Source of the DNA: Tannockella sp964372125
GTDB lineage: Bacteria; Bacillota_I; Bacilli_A; Erysipelotrichales; Coprobacillaceae
DNA length: 64,000 nucleotides
Reading direction: 5' to 3'
Assembly (NCBI GenBank): GCA_964372125.1
Contig: CAYJPL010000006.1
Coordinates: 1 to 64,000 of the forward strand
Under the pieces are notes generated by a model that was given only the letters and a program-made list of their open reading frames with translations, did no database searches and had not been told where the DNA came from. The position numbers and the translations under genes are program-made. Positions 28,650 through 37,862 of the stretch are shown here, one piece after another (the stretch's first letter is position 1; each line of letters opens with the position of its first letter).

Positions 28650-31600
28650 ATGAAGAATATAAGAAAATTATTCTCAATCTTACTTGCTGTATTTATCGCT
28701 ATGCAACCTTTATGGATAGCTAGTGCAGTAGAAATAGAAAGTGAGCCATCTATTGAAGTTGATATAACAACAGTTATTTTAGAATTTCAACTAGATGAAA
28801 ATACTAAAAATCAAAAAACAATAATAGACAGTAACTATGAACCTATACTTCCTAAGGACATAACTGTTATTACAAATGTATTAGATCAAAATGGAAAAAT
28901 CGACGAAACAAAGGAGGGAACAACACAAGAAGTCGAAGTAATTTGGAATGAAAAAGATAGTAAAACGTTTTTAACAAGTAAAGCAGAAACCTATACTTAT
29001 CAAGCTCTACTTGTTGATGAAACACTGCAAGTACAAGAAGGTGTTGAATTGCCTACAATTAATATTGAGGTAGAAGAGGAAGAAAAAAACATAGAAGAAT
29101 CCACGACACTAAAAGATGAGCTAGAAGAAACAATTACACAAATACCTGAAGTAAAAAATACACCTACAACACAAAGTGAAGTTGAAGCAATCGCAATAAA
29201 TGCAAGAGGTGATATATATTTTAGGAGCTCAGATATCCCCTATGCTCCAGTTGATGATAAATCTTGGAGTTGGGACTATGTAGAAAGTAAAATACCGGAT
29301 ACTGGCTCTTATAGTTATGCATTAGGGGTAAACTTTGATCCTGATTTAGAACCAGGAGCGAAAAGAATTATTGAGGTAAATATAGATCCATATAATAATG
29401 GAGAATATCATGCACTTCAAATTGCTAATGCTGCATTTGGCTCTGACTACATAGACCAGGACAAATCATATTACACAAGTACAAAAATTTATTATGTATT
29501 TGACAATGATGCATTAAATGGAGCCGAAGCGATAATGACATTCAGCCTTGAAATTTCCAATAAGTATAATGGTGGAACAACAAATTACCACATTGCTGAA
29601 GGTACAATTGCATCAGCAATAGGGTATATGTTATTAAATGCTCCTAATGCTGATTTAGGAATCAAAGTACAAGAATATCAACAAGGCACAGATGTAAGTG
29701 CACTTAATGAAGAACTAGTTCTAGAGGATAGTGAAGTATCGCTGAAACATACTATTCGTAGGGATAATCACGGGACACAACCAATTATCTCTGAATATTC
29801 GCTAGTTTATGAGTCACTTAGTAATAATGTTACAGATAAAACAATAACTGAATTATGGTTAGGAAATGATGGACATTTATACTATAATGATCCAACAACT
29901 AACTTACCTATAGACAGTCAGTCATATGGATATGCATTTAGATTTACTGAAGAAGATCATGCACCAGTAGGCAATTTTAAATGGTCGCTAACAATGCCAG
30001 AGGAAATACCGATATGGTACACTACTACTAGTCATATCCCGTACACGCTTACAATTAATGAAGAAAATGGTTCTTATAGTATGATAGATATTAGAAATTC
30101 ACTTACTATGTCAAATGGATATATGAGTACTGGAAATGTAAGTGCTACAGGTTATGGAGAGATGCTTACTGGTATCAAATCGACTCCGACGCAAATGCAA
30201 TTTGCATTCAGGAGTTCTGGTACTGGTGGGTATGGTATTAGAGGACCACTACCACTACATCAATATACAGAAAATGGTACTTATGAAAGTGAAGTAATAA
30301 CAGCTGAATATGATCAAGTAGTACCAGATACGGAGAATGGTGGATACAAGATTGAACATTTCACGCAAGAATTTGGCAAAATGGTAATTCATGTACCTGA
30401 GTATGTTTATGAGGATAGAATCACAATGGAAGCATCGATTCCGGAAAAAGTAAATTATGATGATCCAACAGGAATGGAGTACAATTTCTCAATTTTTAAT
30501 AATGTGCTTGATGCAGATGTGAATGAAAATATTGCTCCATATTTCCACAATGGTGGGGTTATGACAATGACATTTAATGATGAAAACTTTGACCCACATA
30601 CCATTAAGCTGGACAATGAATTTGGTGAATTTATTTCATATCAAGTTGAATATGCAGATGGTACATTTGGACCAGTAAGAAATGTTAATGGTGAGTTCAC
30701 TGTTGATGCAATGCCAAACTTAGCTGGATATGATGCAATAAATGTAAGGTTCAATATTTCCGAACAAGGACTAGTAAGAGATGGGTATACTGTAAATTAT
30801 GAGACAGGTGGTTTTTTCACAGGTGAATTTACTGAACCAACAGGAACCAACTCAATAAAAGTAGATGTTAATTTTTCCAGTGATGGTAATGGAACTAACG
30901 CTACGCCAGTTTCATTTGATAAAGAAATAACTTGGGAATACGAAACAGGAACAGACTATTTACACCTGTATCAGGAGTTTGATAATCCAACAATATTAGT
31001 AAATGATAATAAAAATTATTTGACTAGTCACAGTAATGCTGACTTACATTTAGGAGCTGCTATTCCTGAAGATGCCATTGAATCATCAGTGGTCTATAGA
31101 AATGTTGATGTTAACATGTTCGATACATCACTTGCTACAGACGAAGAACATGCAAAACAGATAAATGCAGTACTAGCTCAAGGTGGGTATAGTTTTACAT
31201 TCGATGGTACAGATAAATCAATCGAGTATGAAACATTGGATGAACCTGATGTAAAAGTATGGATTGAGTATACAACATATCTAGAAGAGGAACCTAGAAA
31301 GCAATATCTTGACACAAGGACGAAGGATACATATACAATAACCTTGGAGGAAGGAGATTATTTTACAAGTATTCACTTTAGAGCAGATAGATTACGTTTG
31401 TTAGGGCATGATGTAACAGATGCAAAATTTAAAGAAATGGAATTCGATATCGTATACTTTATAACAGATTTCAAATTTAATGCTACAAGACATAGTGATG
31501 TTCAAAAAATCACTACACCAAATACAATAGTCATTCCAGCACAAATTATTGCAGATGGATTAGACGATACATGGGCACCAAAGACAAGAACAATAGTAGA

Positions 31601-34600
31601 CGTTAATAATGCGAAAAGATTATCTGCAAATTATGATGAATCAGGTGCGGATCGATACAACTATATCAGTTTGACCTACACTGCAACACTCACACCAACA
31701 ACAATTGTTGATATAAATGAGCCAGAGAAAATAATTGCGAATGTTGTACCCACGGCAACTTCTACAAATGGACTATTAAGCTCAAGTGGACAAATGACAA
31801 TAAATCTTCCATCATCATCTGGAATGCGTTCAGATACACATAGTGATACTGTGTATTATCCAGAAGGAACAAAAGCATATTTGCAATTAAATACTAAAGT
31901 ATTCAAGTATATTGGAAAAAATGAAAGAATAGAAGTAGAGGTAATTGATGGAAAAACATTCTTAGTTTATGATCTATCAGGAATTCAAAATCACGTAAAT
32001 AGTTTTACAATTGATAATGATGATTTCTGGGTCACAAACAATGTCGAAAGTAGAATACAGACAACAATTTTTCTAGACTCATATTTTGATATTGGTCCAT
32101 TACTCGATACGTCAAATACATTGAGACCATATTATAATTATGTTCCTTCAGCGACATTACAAGGCTACTTATATGAAAATCCACTTAATTTAGAAAGTGT
32201 TGCCGGACCATCAGATACAGTTAACCGATTTGTTCAAATGAACGTTTCAACGCCAACAACTATTGATATTGCAGCGTCAGCTAATATATTCCTGTATCCT
32301 GGTATTGAAGATGAAGTGCAACAAGTTGAATCAGTAGACTATAATATTCATCATGCAAAATCATTAATGCTTGGTGTCGATGTTGGTAGTACAGATACAA
32401 ATTACAAAAACTATCATATGGTAATAGAATTACCAAGAGCTGGAGTTTCATACAAAAATGCATCTATGACTAATGCGGTGATTAGCGATGAAAGTATTTA
32501 TGTACGAGAACTTTCACAAAACGCTGTATCGTTAACGGGTGATTTAACAAAGCTTACAGATGAAAATACGCCAACAATACAATTTGCGAGCACAGTTTCA
32601 TTTGACTTAACTAGCTCGACATCTGAACTTACAGATCTAACATTAGCAACAAACATACAAGACGCTCGATATGTAGTGGTATCTTTCCCTGAAATTCCTA
32701 AAAATACATTTGGTAGTGTGGAAGTTGCATTAACAGGTGATTTCTTTGATGAAACAGAAGTAGATGGAATCGAAAACCATACTTTATATGATGCAGCTAA
32801 CGGAGCTACATCATACGCAAATGTACAAGCAAGATTTGAGTATAATGAAGAGGGTGGCACAGAAGGTGTATATCTACTAGGTAGTGGTTACTCAGTATCA
32901 CCTGCGAAATATATATTTAAACATGTAGTACTATCAGGAAAAGTCTTTGAAGAAGATATTATAAATTATCCAGATGGAATTTTAAACAATGGTGATACAC
33001 AATATCATCATACAAATATCATAATTAAAAATCTAAACCAATTAGATGTTGAAGGAAGTCCAGTACAAATGGAAGTGATTGCAGGGCCTGATGGAACAGG
33101 ATACCAAATTATTTTACCACCTATCAAAACAGAAGATGGAGACCCAGCACCATATAACTTGTACTTGGATTTAGATGCGATGGGTAAAACCGGAACACAT
33201 ACACTTACGAAAAATGCATCAGATTCTCTTAATGTAGAAAACAACAATAATGCACCTAGATTTGCACCGGGTGATACGCCTGTAGGTATCCCTATTTATA
33301 CAGATGAATATGGATATACTTCAATAAGAAGTGCAATACCAACAGTGCCATTAGTGACTGATTTTGAATTAGAGAATGGTTATGTTGATTTTGGTGTTTA
33401 TAAAAATCCAACCGTAACAATTACACCAGCAAGAGTTACTATGCCTGAAGGACTAACAAGTACGGTAAATGTTACTATAAGCGGTGTCGGTACTATTGTA
33501 GGTGATGGATATACTCCGGTTGATGGAGGTGAATATGTTGATGTAACATCAGAATTATCTGGAGATAAAAAAACTGCAACGGTAACATTGACAGGAAAAA
33601 AACCTACTTTAGCTGTGGATGACACTAATATTTATTTAGAGGCGAATACAAAAATACTAAATTACTTTGGTGAAGAAATTGAAGGGCCAACATCAGAATA
33701 CTTAGTATATGAAGGTATTTCAGTAACATTCCATCCATTCGACAAAGATGATAATACAATTATTGGAACATGGAATGATGGAACTACTGATCCAAGTAAA
33801 CGAGTATTACTCAATCCAATAGATGGAGAATTTGATAGAGGAACAATATCAAATGTCAATGTTCCGCTAATAACTGCACCTATGGATCTTGAAAATAATC
33901 ATGTTTTTGAAGGTTGGCAATTAGAAGATGGCACAAAAATTTACTTTGATGCTAGTCAACAAGAATTACCAGCAGATGCAAATCTATACCCAATATTCTC
34001 AATTGATGAAATAACTGATCCAAATAATGACTTAAATGGACCTTTACCAGGTGATGGAATTGCAGATGTATTCCAAACTTATGTAATTCACGAAGTTACG
34101 AATGGAACATGGAATGATGAAGTCGACACACCAGATACTACAACACAAGTAGTAACATTTATTAAAGATAGACAACCATCAATAGAGGGAGTTGGATATT
34201 ACACTGTGCCAGAATCTACCCCTACTCATGGATATACAAATGGTCGATGGGATGGTACTACTTCAACAGGTGAGATACGCTACAATCCAGAAGTAGTTAC
34301 ATATCGTTATGAATATGCTCCTATTGTTCCAACAGTATCAATCACGGTAGAAGGTAATTTACCTGAAAATGATATAAAAGAGGTATATAAAAATGAAGAT
34401 GTAACGCTAATTGCTATTGGCGTTTCAGAAGGGGCTTCAATAACCGATTTAACATATCAGTGGCAAGAACTTGGTCCAGATAATGTATGGAGAGATATAC
34501 TAGGTGAAACAAATGTGACATTTGATCCACCTACAGATACGCTTGGTACTAAAAATTATAAAGTTGTAGTTACAGATACTAGAAACGATGCTACAGCAAC

Positions 34601-35837
34601 AAGCCCGGATCAAGCTGATATTACAGTATTACCATATACAATTACATTTGTACCAGACGGCGGAACGTTTACTGATATGACAACAGATAATAAGACAGAT
34701 GTAACAACGAATGAAGATATTGTAACGAACACTGTTGATCAACCAACAAAAGATTCAGCGGTATTTGCAGGTTGGATAATTGAAGGCGTAGATGGTACAT
34801 TTACATCTACAGAAATTCAAGAATATCCGTTTGACAGTGATAAAACAGTAACTGCACAGTGGGCTCAAGACGTTTTAGTAGATACTGACTCAGACCTTAA
34901 TGGTGAATTGCCAGGAGATGGAATTGCTGATGTTTATCAAACAATAGTACATCATAAAATAATAAACGGAACATGGACAGGTGATCAAATTACAACATCT
35001 GAAGTAGTAACGTTTAGAAATGACGATGGTAATGTATCTACGAATTTAATGACAGCTACAGCACAATATACAGTACCAGATTCTAGTGCAAATAGTGGGT
35101 ATCACGAAGGACAATGGAATGGTGATGAATCATTGGGAAGTATTAGATATACTACTAATGAAGTAACTTTTGAATACGAGTATATACCAATCATTCCAGA
35201 AGTAACACAAGCAGTAACGGATCCTGGGAATATTCATCCAGATACAGATGCTGCGACAGTAAAAAAAGATACCGTGATAACATTAACTGCAACTGGTTCA
35301 TCGAAAGGTGCAACAGCAGATGATCTTACATATCAATGGTATGAAAAAGATGCTCTAGGTAATTTAGTAGAAATACCTGATGCAACTGATATAGTGTATA
35401 CTCCAAGTACAAATGAACCTGGAGACAAACAATATGTCGTAATTGTCACAGATACTAGAAATAATCAAACTAGTACATCAGAATTCTCAACAATTACAGT
35501 GGTGATTGAGCATGATGTTATATTTGAAGAAAATGGCGGAAGTGAAGTTACAGATCAAAAATTATATCCGGAAGATGTAATCTTAGAACCAAATATTCCA
35601 AATAAAGATGGATATATTTTTGTAGGGTGGTATTTAGATCCAGAATTAACACAAAAATTCGATTTTAGTACACCGATGCCAAATGAAAATCTAACTTTAT
35701 ATGCTAAATATGAAGCCATACCTCCTGTACCAGAAACTGGTGATAATACGAAAGTATTGTTATGGGCGAGTATATTAGTAATAAGTAGTTTAGGTTATAT
35801 CGTATTTAGAAAAGTAAGTAAATCTAAAAACGAATAA
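28650..35837 (+). CDS. VPETG-anchored giant surface protein, 2395 residues
   Basis: This is a secreted cell-wall protein starting at ATG 28650 after AAAGGAG. A signal peptide ends near ASAVE. The N-terminal module (W-N-E-K-D-S-K ... LVDE ... LPTI, about 45-140) and the following region are paralogous to the protein at 4933. A SdrD_B-like module (LSGKVFEEDIIN) lies near 1425-1585. The C-terminal third contains a duplicated block: GDGIADV(F/Y)Q...NGTW at about 1793 and 2083, each followed by an Ig-like domain (about 1890-1995 and 2180-2287; LTYQW, VTDTRN), each block ending in an EENGG/GW-type InlB repeat or its degenerate form. The sorting motif is VPETG (2360-2364), then a helix and a basic tail. 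It is probably an adhesin; the ligand is unknown. Confidence 0.88.
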   Translation: MKNIRKLFSILLAVFIAMQPLWIASAVEIESEPSIEVDITTVILEFQLDENTKNQKTIIDSNYEPILPKDITVITNVLDQNGKIDETKEGTTQEVEVIWNEKDSKTFLTSKAETYTYQALLVDETLQVQEGVELPTINIEVEEEEKNIEESTTLKDELEETITQIPEVKNTPTTQSEVEAIAINARGDIYFRSSDIPYAPVDDKSWSWDYVESKIPDTGSYSYALGVNFDPDLEPGAKRIIEVNIDPYNNGEYHALQIANAAFGSDYIDQDKSYYTSTKIYYVFDNDALNGAEAIMTFSLEISNKYNGGTTNYHIAEGTIASAIGYMLLNAPNADLGIKVQEYQQGTDVSALNEELVLEDSEVSLKHTIRRDNHGTQPIISEYSLVYESLSNNVTDKTITELWLGNDGHLYYNDPTTNLPIDSQSYGYAFRFTEEDHAPVGNFKWSLTMPEEIPIWYTTTSHIPYTLTINEENGSYSMIDIRNSLTMSNGYMSTGNVSATGYGEMLTGIKSTPTQMQFAFRSSGTGGYGIRGPLPLHQYTENGTYESEVITAEYDQVVPDTENGGYKIEHFTQEFGKMVIHVPEYVYEDRITMEASIPEKVNYDDPTGMEYNFSIFNNVLDADVNENIAPYFHNGGVMTMTFNDENFDPHTIKLDNEFGEFISYQVEYADGTFGPVRNVNGEFTVDAMPNLAGYDAINVRFNISEQGLVRDGYTVNYETGGFFTGEFTEPTGTNSIKVDVNFSSDGNGTNATPVSFDKEITWEYETGTDYLHLYQEFDNPTILVNDNKNYLTSHSNADLHLGAAIPEDAIESSVVYRNVDVNMFDTSLATDEEHAKQINAVLAQGGYSFTFDGTDKSIEYETLDEPDVKVWIEYTTYLEEEPRKQYLDTRTKDTYTITLEEGDYFTSIHFRADRLRLLGHDVTDAKFKEMEFDIVYFITDFKFNATRHSDVQKITTPNTIVIPAQIIADGLDDTWAPKTRTIVDVNNAKRLSANYDESGADRYNYISLTYTATLTPTTIVDINEPEKIIANVVPTATSTNGLLSSSGQMTINLPSSSGMRSDTHSDTVYYPEGTKAYLQLNTKVFKYIGKNERIEVEVIDGKTFLVYDLSGIQNHVNSFTIDNDDFWVTNNVESRIQTTIFLDSYFDIGPLLDTSNTLRPYYNYVPSATLQGYLYENPLNLESVAGPSDTVNRFVQMNVSTPTTIDIAASANIFLYPGIEDEVQQVESVDYNIHHAKSLMLGVDVGSTDTNYKNYHMVIELPRAGVSYKNASMTNAVISDESIYVRELSQNAVSLTGDLTKLTDENTPTIQFASTVSFDLTSSTSELTDLTLATNIQDARYVVVSFPEIPKNTFGSVEVALTGDFFDETEVDGIENHTLYDAANGATSYANVQARFEYNEEGGTEGVYLLGSGYSVSPAKYIFKHVVLSGKVFEEDIINYPDGILNNGDTQYHHTNIIIKNLNQLDVEGSPVQMEVIAGPDGTGYQIILPPIKTEDGDPAPYNLYLDLDAMGKTGTHTLTKNASDSLNVENNNNAPRFAPGDTPVGIPIYTDEYGYTSIRSAIPTVPLVTDFELENGYVDFGVYKNPTVTITPARVTMPEGLTSTVNVTISGVGTIVGDGYTPVDGGEYVDVTSELSGDKKTATVTLTGKKPTLAVDDTNIYLEANTKILNYFGEEIEGPTSEYLVYEGISVTFHPFDKDDNTIIGTWNDGTTDPSKRVLLNPIDGEFDRGTISNVNVPLITAPMDLENNHVFEGWQLEDGTKIYFDASQQELPADANLYPIFSIDEITDPNNDLNGPLPGDGIADVFQTYVIHEVTNGTWNDEVDTPDTTTQVVTFIKDRQPSIEGVGYYTVPESTPTHGYTNGRWDGTTSTGEIRYNPEVVTYRYEYAPIVPTVSITVEGNLPENDIKEVYKNEDVTLIAIGVSEGASITDLTYQWQELGPDNVWRDILGETNVTFDPPTDTLGTKNYKVVVTDTRNDATATSPDQADITVLPYTITFVPDGGTFTDMTTDNKTDVTTNEDIVTNTVDQPTKDSAVFAGWIIEGVDGTFTSTEIQEYPFDSDKTVTAQWAQDVLVDTDSDLNGELPGDGIADVYQTIVHHKIINGTWTGDQITTSEVVTFRNDDGNVSTNLMTATAQYTVPDSSANSGYHEGQWNGDESLGSIRYTTNEVTFEYEYIPIIPEVTQAVTDPGNIHPDTDAATVKKDTVITLTATGSSKGATADDLTYQWYEKDALGNLVEIPDATDIVYTPSTNEPGDKQYVVIVTDTRNNQTSTSEFSTITVVIEHDVIFEENGGSEVTDQKLYPEDVILEPNIPNKDGYIFVGWYLDPELTQKFDFSTPMPNENLTLYAKYEAIPPVPETGDNTKVLLWASILVISSLGYIVFRKVSKSKNE

Positions 35838-35859
35838 TTAAAGTAGTAAATATTTATGT

Positions 35860-35895
35860 AAAGGCATGGAAGGGCAGCAAAGCTTCTATGCCTTT
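35860..35895 (+). terminator. Terminator hairpin after giant surface gene
   Basis: AAAGGCATGGAAG pairs with CTTCTATGCCTTT (one G-T pair) across a 10-base loop. The tail is only moderately T-rich. Confidence 0.7.
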
Positions 35896-35974
35896 ATTAA
35901 TTGATAAAACATTTAAAAATATAACTTCTAAAATGTAACCGCTTATATTATAATAAAGTATAGGAGGAAAATTT

Positions 35975-36586
35975 ATGGCAAAAGAAATATACGACCCATG
36001 GTCAAAAATTAAAACAAAAAATGGATACGCAGCTGAAGAAGTAATTTCATCTCTGCAAAAAAGTATCCGTAAAAGTGATGAAGAACTGGCATGCAGATTT
36101 GCATTTGAACTATATATATCATCACCACAATTATTAGAAAAAATGTGGCGAAGACTCTTGGTGATTTCGGTAGAAGATATCGGAATGGGAGAACCTAATG
36201 CACCAATACTTGTAAACAACTTATTTAAGATGGCAAAAGAATATGAATACGGAGATGGTGATCAACCAATGTATTTTGTACACGCAATTCGTTATCTATG
36301 TCAATGTAAAAAAGATCGTTCAAGTGATTTACTAAAAAATATTGTAATCAAAACTACAGCACAAGGTGAACATCCTGAAATACTTGATGTAGCGTTAGAT
36401 AAGCATACTCCAAGGGGACGTGCAATGGGACGAGACTCATTCCATTTCTTCCATGAAGGTGCTAAGGTAACACCAGAATTAGAAGTGGACAATGATTATA
36501 AAGAAAGATATCTAAAAATATTAGAAGAATTTGATGCAAGCAAAACTGAGGATACTACATTTGTATTCAATAGCTGGCAATTCTAA
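35975..36586 (+). CDS. Stand-alone RarA/MgsA C-terminal domain protein
   Basis: The 203-residue protein resembles only the C-terminal part of the replication-associated recombination ATPase RarA (MgsA). It contains the conserved SLQKSIRKSDEELACRFAFEL stretch and RRLLVISVEDIGMGEPNA, matching the KSIRGSD and RRL...SEDIG signatures. There is no AAA+ ATPase domain and no Walker motif. It has its own start with a strong ribosome-binding site (AGGAGG before ATG 35975) and a terminator, so it is an intact small gene, not a remnant. A role in DNA repair or as a regulator of full-length RarA is inference. Confidence 0.8.
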   Translation: MAKEIYDPWSKIKTKNGYAAEEVISSLQKSIRKSDEELACRFAFELYISSPQLLEKMWRRLLVISVEDIGMGEPNAPILVNNLFKMAKEYEYGDGDQPMYFVHAIRYLCQCKKDRSSDLLKNIVIKTTAQGEHPEILDVALDKHTPRGRAMGRDSFHFFHEGAKVTPELEVDNDYKERYLKILEEFDASKTEDTTFVFNSWQF

Positions 36587-36596
36587 AAAACATACG

Positions 36597-36627
36597 AAAC
36601 ACTTTACAAAATTGTAGAGTGTTTTTT
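36597..36627 (+). terminator. Terminator before folD
   Basis: AAACACTTTACA pairs with TGTAGAGTGTTT (one G-T pair), followed by T residues. Confidence 0.82.
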
Positions 36628-36634
36628 ATATTTT

Positions 36635-36643
36635 TGATATAAT
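36635..36643 (+). promoter_or_regulatory. Extended -10 promoter of folD
   Basis: TGATATAAT is a perfect extended -10, 31 bases before the folD start. A -35 would fall inside the preceding terminator and is not well conserved. Confidence 0.6.
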
Positions 36644-36673
36644 AGAACAAGAATATTTGTAGGGGGAAGTTCA

Positions 36674-37516
36674 ATGATAATCGATGGAAAAAAAATAGCA
36701 CAGGAAATTAAAGAAGAACAAAAGCAACAAATAGTAGATATCAAAAACAAATTTGGAAAAGTACCGACACTAACTGTAATTTTAGTTGGAGAAAATGCAG
36801 CTAGCCAAACCTATGTAAAAAACAAAGACTTAGGATGTAAATTTGTAGGCATGAACTCTAATATCATAAAAAAAGATGTGAATATTACACAAGAAGAGTT
36901 AGTTACAACAATTCTGGAATTAAATAATGATGATAATATAGATGGCATATTAGTACAGTTACCTTTGCCAAAACATATTGATGAAGAAGCTATACTACAA
37001 ACAATTTGTCCAAGTAAAGATGTTGATGGGTTTCATCCAGAAAATATTGCGAAACTATTCTTATCAATGCCAGGTCAAGTACCATGTACTCCAAAAGGAA
37101 TGATGGTACTATTGGATAAAATTAATTGTGATTTGACTGGTAAACATGTAGTAGTGGTTGGAAGAAGTAACATTGTTGGAAAACCAGTTGCCTTACTTTG
37201 TTTACAAAGAAATGCGACAGTCACAATTGCACACTCTAAAACAGAGAACTTAAAAGAAGTATGTAAACAAGCAGATGTTTTAATAGTGGCAGTGGGAGTT
37301 CCAAAATTTATTAACGATGAGTATATAAAAGATGGAGCAATTGTATTAGATGTAGGAATCAACCGTGATGAAAATAATAAGCTATGTGGTGATGTAGACT
37401 TTAATTCAGTTGAAAATAAAGTATCAGCAATCACACCTGTTCCAGGTGGAATAGGCCCAATGACTATTACAATGTTATTGGATAATACAATTGAAGCATT
37501 TTTAAAAAGAAATTAA
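36674..37516 (+). CDS. folD: Methylenetetrahydrofolate dehydrogenase/cyclohydrolase FolD
   Basis: FolD interconverts 5,10-methylene-, 5,10-methenyl- and 10-formyl-tetrahydrofolate, using NADP, in one-carbon metabolism. The 280 residues are full length. The signatures YVKNKDLGC (with the catalytic Lys), QLPLPKHID, GRSNIVGKPVA and PVPGGIGPMT are all present. AGGGGGAAG precedes ATG 36674. The DUF951 gene starts 11 bases downstream and is co-transcribed. Confidence 0.97.
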   Translation: MIIDGKKIAQEIKEEQKQQIVDIKNKFGKVPTLTVILVGENAASQTYVKNKDLGCKFVGMNSNIIKKDVNITQEELVTTILELNNDDNIDGILVQLPLPKHIDEEAILQTICPSKDVDGFHPENIAKLFLSMPGQVPCTPKGMMVLLDKINCDLTGKHVVVVGRSNIVGKPVALLCLQRNATVTIAHSKTENLKEVCKQADVLIVAVGVPKFINDEYIKDGAIVLDVGINRDENNKLCGDVDFNSVENKVSAITPVPGGIGPMTITMLLDNTIEAFLKRN

Positions 37517-37527
37517 TAGGAGGCACT

Positions 37528-37722
37528 ATGGAATATAATTTAAATGATATTGTTGAGATGAAAAAAGCTCATCCGTGTAAAAAATCAAAACATTGGAAAA
37601 TTATTAGAATGGGTGCAGACATTAAAATTAAATGTTTAGGATGCGATGCAATAATTATGTTCAATCGTAGAGATTTTGAAAAAAGACTTAAGAAAATAAT
37701 AGAAAAAGCAAACCAAGAATAA
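37528..37722 (+). CDS. DUF951 family protein
   Basis: This 64-residue protein is a full-length member of the DUF951 family, small proteins found across Firmicutes. The conserved core is DIVEMKKAHPC ... W.IIRMGADIKIKCLGCD. The two C-terminal Cys in CLGC and an upstream HPC could bind a metal. AGGAGG precedes the start. The function is not established; it probably forms an operon with folD. Confidence 0.9.
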   Translation: MEYNLNDIVEMKKAHPCKKSKHWKIIRMGADIKIKCLGCDAIIMFNRRDFEKRLKKIIEKANQE

Positions 37723-37740
37723 ATGGTACCAATACGTATA

Positions 37741-37776
37741 TTATAAAACAGTGATTTGATAGTCACTGTTTTATAA
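37741..37776 (+). terminator. Terminator hairpin after DUF951 gene
   Basis: TTATAAAACAGTGA and TCACTGTTTTATAA form a 14-bp perfect stem with an 8-base loop. It is symmetric and could act in both directions. Confidence 0.75.
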
Positions 37777-37862
37777 TGTGTAAAAGTAAGACATGCACTT
37801 TTATAGTTTTCTTACATCATAGTGAAAAATATGATAAAATAGGGTAGAAATGAGGTACATAT

